Source: Polyporus tsugae (Eukaryota; Basidiomycota; Agaricomycetes; Polyporales; Polyporaceae). From it: a stretch of DNA of 64,000 nucleotides. Under the pieces are notes generated by a model. It was given only the letters and a program-made list of their open reading frames with translations. It searched no databases and had not been told where the DNA came from. Both the position numbers and the translations under genes were made by a program. Of this stretch, positions 58,328 to 64,000 are shown piece after piece (within the stretch, counting starts at the first letter, position 1; each line of letters opens with the position of its first letter). The DNA lies in NCBI GenBank assembly GCA_024305745.1, contig JAHRBS010000010.1, positions 2,797,501 to 2,861,500 on the forward strand, written 5' to 3'.

Positions 58328-59367
58328 ATGGATTCTCAGCTTGTAGAGGAACACCCTGGCTCGCCACAAGCGCAAGCACGAAACTCCCGACCCGATCACG
58401 ATGCCATGGCGGCTGCCATTGAACGTAGATTGCAGGGGGAGCGGGAAAGGGCAGCTGCAGCTACAGCTGCATCGTCAAACGCAAACTTCGATGGGGACCA
58501 TGAGAAGCGGCAGGAGTTTAGGAGGATGATTGATCCCGGTATCCTACGGCCAAACCCCAGGCATATCGCCCTCGAGTCCCTCCAAGTACATTCACTTCGC
58601 ATTCTCTCTGCGAATTCGAAACGATGATAGTTTGCTTGCTTTGTGCGCAGACACTGTTGAAGCTTGCGGAGAACATCATCGCACATCCGGAGGACCCTAA
58701 GTACCATAAGTTCAAGCCGACAAACACGACGATCAACCGTCTGCTTGTCGAGCCGAAGGGCACACTGGAATATGCGGTCGCGGTGAGTGGTGCTTGATTG
58801 GCCTCGGCGAACGCGTACTTATGATACGATATAGATTGGGTTCGTGCCACAGGTGTGTAAAGACGGCTGAGATCTTAGGAGGGGTGGGCGACTGAGCTGA
58901 CTGGGTGGGGGCCAGGTGGAGAACTTCCAGCCGTTCTATGTGTTCAACAAGCGGCGAATGAACGACCTCAAGGTTGGGACAGCGATGATCAAGGAGGCTT
59001 TGGATCGCGAGCTCCCCAAGGAGGAGCACGCGGCGCGCAAGAGAGCTGATGAGAAGGCCGCGCACGAGGCTGCCGTAGCAAAGGTACCGTGCGCGGGCAT
59101 GCGTGGACGAGTTCAAAGCTGACATCCGTGCTGCAGGTCAAGCAGGCTTTCTACGACGACAGGAAGGGGCGGGCTATCACTGACGAGCGAGAACGAGTGG
59201 CACGCGCTGCAGCTGCAACAAGGCGTGCTGCAGGCGGTATGTCCCCAGAACCCGAAGTTCAAGCAGCAGATTACCGTCCAAGGAAGATGCCCGGGTCCGG
59301 CAACACCCTATCAGGGAGCGTCGCTCAGGCAGATGACGACAGCGACGAAGAGGACGGGGAGGAATAG
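58328..59367 (+). CDS. PUB-domain protein, tandem copy 1
   Basis: PUB (PUG) domains bind the C-terminal tail of the AAA ATPase Cdc48/p97, linking it to ubiquitin or deglycosylation cofactors. The product is 268 aa in five exons: 58328-58585, 58651-58782, an 18-nt microexon 58835-58852 (IGFVPQ), 58916-59083 and the last, from about 59136. A helical N-terminus (DAMAAAIERRLQGERERAAA) leads to the PUB core: TLLKLAENIIAHPEDPKYHK, FKPTNTTINRLLVEPKGTLE, YAVA-IGFVPQ-VENFQPFYVF. A charged helix (MIKEALDRELPKEEHAARKR) and an acidic tail (ADDDSDEEDGEE) follow. The KYHKFKPTN and IGF elements are typical of the domain. There is no UBX, UBA or transglutaminase domain, so the protein is a stand-alone PUB adaptor. 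Copy 2 lies 344 nt downstream on the same strand. Confidence 0.87.
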
Positions 59368-59711
59368 ACGATGAGCTCGAGCATCACCTAAAATGTCAGG
59401 ACTCTCCTCCACATTTGTAATTCTACGCATGCCTTGCAGGGAATCGGTGTACAATGGAATCTCACGAAGCCTGTACTCGTCCTGACGTGCTTGCAGTGGG
59501 ACAACCTCCATGTTGCATTGCTATGCAGTTGAATGTTTCGAAATACCCGCCGTAGCACGGAGCTCTGGACTACCGCAGCACCTCCATGAGGCTTTCAGGA
59601 AGCCATCGAAACTGTCGTGAATTATATCCATAGGCTTATAAGAGACGAGGCGGGTCTGTTCGGACCTTGTGCCATCCTTTCCTCGATCTTGTATTCCGCC
59701 CGATTCTTACT
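59368..59711. other. short spacer between PUB paralogues
   Basis: It holds the 3' flank of copy 1 and the promoter of copy 2. There is no repeat or element that would explain the duplication. Confidence 0.4.
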
Positions 59712-60610
59712 ATGGAGACTCAACGGAGTGTCGACAAGGAAGCGATTCTCCACGCCGCAGAGGAGCGAATCAAGGAGCTCAGGGAAAAGACTCCCTCGCA
59801 GGTGTCGTATAGGCCGCACGACGAAGAGCACGATAAGCGGCAGGCTTTTCGAAGACGGGTGGACTACATCATCGGAGCGAATAAACCCGCACAGGCCATC
59901 CAATCACTCAAGGTCTGTGTCTCCTTAATGGAAACCAGGGGGTGCTCCTGGTTTGCTGATCTATGGAATCTAGACTGTTTTGAAGCTTGCGCACAACGTC
60001 TTGCAGAACCCCGAAGAGGACAAGTACCGAAGGTTCAAGATCACGAACGACCGGATTCAGAAGACGGTCATGGTGCCCGAAGGCGTCTGCGACCTTGTAG
60101 TGGATGTGAGTCCATAGCCCATACACTCGAAGAGCTTCATCCCTGACGACGTCTTTCAGCTGGGTTTTCGAGAAAAGGTAAGGTGTTGTTCTCAGTTTGC
60201 GAATAGCACGCAACGCAGTTCCTCAATGCTATCTTGTGGACCAGGCCGTGGAGTACTCCAGCTACTACATATACTCCGCGAAGAGCCACAACTCCCTTCG
60301 CGTAGGCTCCTCAATTATCGAGGAGATCCTCGAGCGCGAGGTCAAAAAGCACCAAGAGGAGATGCAACATCGACAAAGGGAGGAGGAGGAACAGAAGGAG
60401 CTTATAGAGAAGGTGAAACATCGTCACAGCAGTGTTAAACACTCTCGGTGATTAACTTGCCTTTGGCAGCTTCATAAACAATTCCTCGGCGACCGCAAGT
60501 CGGTCGAGGCCCGTGTCCAGAGGGAGCGTGAGTCTGGGGTGCGGGAGCAGGGAATTCCTCGCCCTAAGGGTGCTCCGAGAAAAGCGAACATTGTGACGAT
60601 TCATGGTTGA
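59712..60610 (+). CDS. PUB-domain protein, tandem copy 2
   Basis: This is a paralogue of the preceding gene with a 219-residue product. The exons are 59712-59912, 59974-60105 (132 nt), an 18-nt microexon 60160-60177 (LGFREK), 60245-60412 (168 nt) and the last, from about 60470 to TGA at 60610. Internal exon lengths equal those of copy 1 exactly. The PUB core reads TVLKLAHNVLQNPEEDKYRR, FKITNDRIQKTVMVPEGVCD, LVVD-LGFREK-AVEYSSYYIY. By eye 18 of 44 residues of the main PUB exon are identical to copy 1. After it comes a strongly helical Glu/Gln/Arg stretch (EEILEREVKKHQEEMQHRQR) and a short basic tail (PRPKGAPRKANIVTIHG) instead of copy 1's acidic one. The replacement of FVPQ by FREK near the groove may alter partner binding. 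It is likely still functional: no stop or frameshift is seen. Confidence 0.85.
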
Positions 60611-60740
60611 CGGGCCAGCTCGTGTAGACCTGCAAACAGTCTGCCTTAGAGTCATGCAGAGGAATTATTTCATGCTGGACAGAACAAGATGTGTACGAGT
60701 ACAGGATAGATGTGCATTCGCTTCGAGCACGCCGACGGAC

Positions 60741-64000
<3,260 letters not shown>

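Overview
The window is chromosomal DNA of a filamentous basidiomycete, most likely an Agaricomycete. It is GC-rich. Genes are densely packed on both strands and are broken by many short (about 45-70 nt) GT-AG introns. The recognisable proteins are fungal: Stb6-type protein, CipC-like protein, chitin deacetylase with GPI signal, PX/DUF3818 protein and NDR kinase Cbk1. I see no rRNA, tRNA, CRISPR array, insertion sequence or intact transposon.

Layout, left to right. 0-8 kb holds a small unknown gene, the vacuolar endopolyphosphatase PPN1 and an RFX transcription factor (all +). 8-15 kb holds BFR1 and the H/ACA snoRNP protein NHP2 (both -), then a divergent bHLH regulator (+). 15-20 kb holds the TFIIF large subunit and a GPI-anchored chitin deacetylase (both +). 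20.0-24.1 kb has no supportable gene. 24-34 kb holds a germinal-centre kinase III (-), ribosomal protein L35 (-), a short Gag-like orphan ORF (+), a membrane/coiled-coil protein (-) and a WG-repeat disordered protein (-). 34-45 kb holds an Stb6-like protein (+), a CCDC47-like ER protein (-), a small unknown gene (+) and a PX-domain protein (+). 45-53 kb holds NDR kinase Cbk1, a proline-rich disordered protein, a mitochondrial PDK/BCKDK-type kinase and a CipC-like protein (all -). 54-64 kb holds a patatin-type triacylglycerol lipase (+), two tandem PUB-domain paralogues (+), and the 3' part of RDH54/RAD54B (-), which runs off the right edge.

Most genes are ordinary housekeeping genes with no cluster logic. 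Five features stand out. (1) The two PUB-domain neighbours share exon lengths exactly, including an 18-nt microexon. (2) The GCK-III and NDR kinases, classically successive kinases of the RAM/MOR pathway, lie about 19 kb apart. (3) CACGTG E-boxes sit 60-130 nt upstream of six start codons, one of them in front of a bHLH gene whose basic region fits CACGTG binding. (4) One disordered protein carries nine WG dipeptides. (5) A 4.1-kb gene-free stretch separates two convergent genes. I did not find a clearly new multi-gene system.
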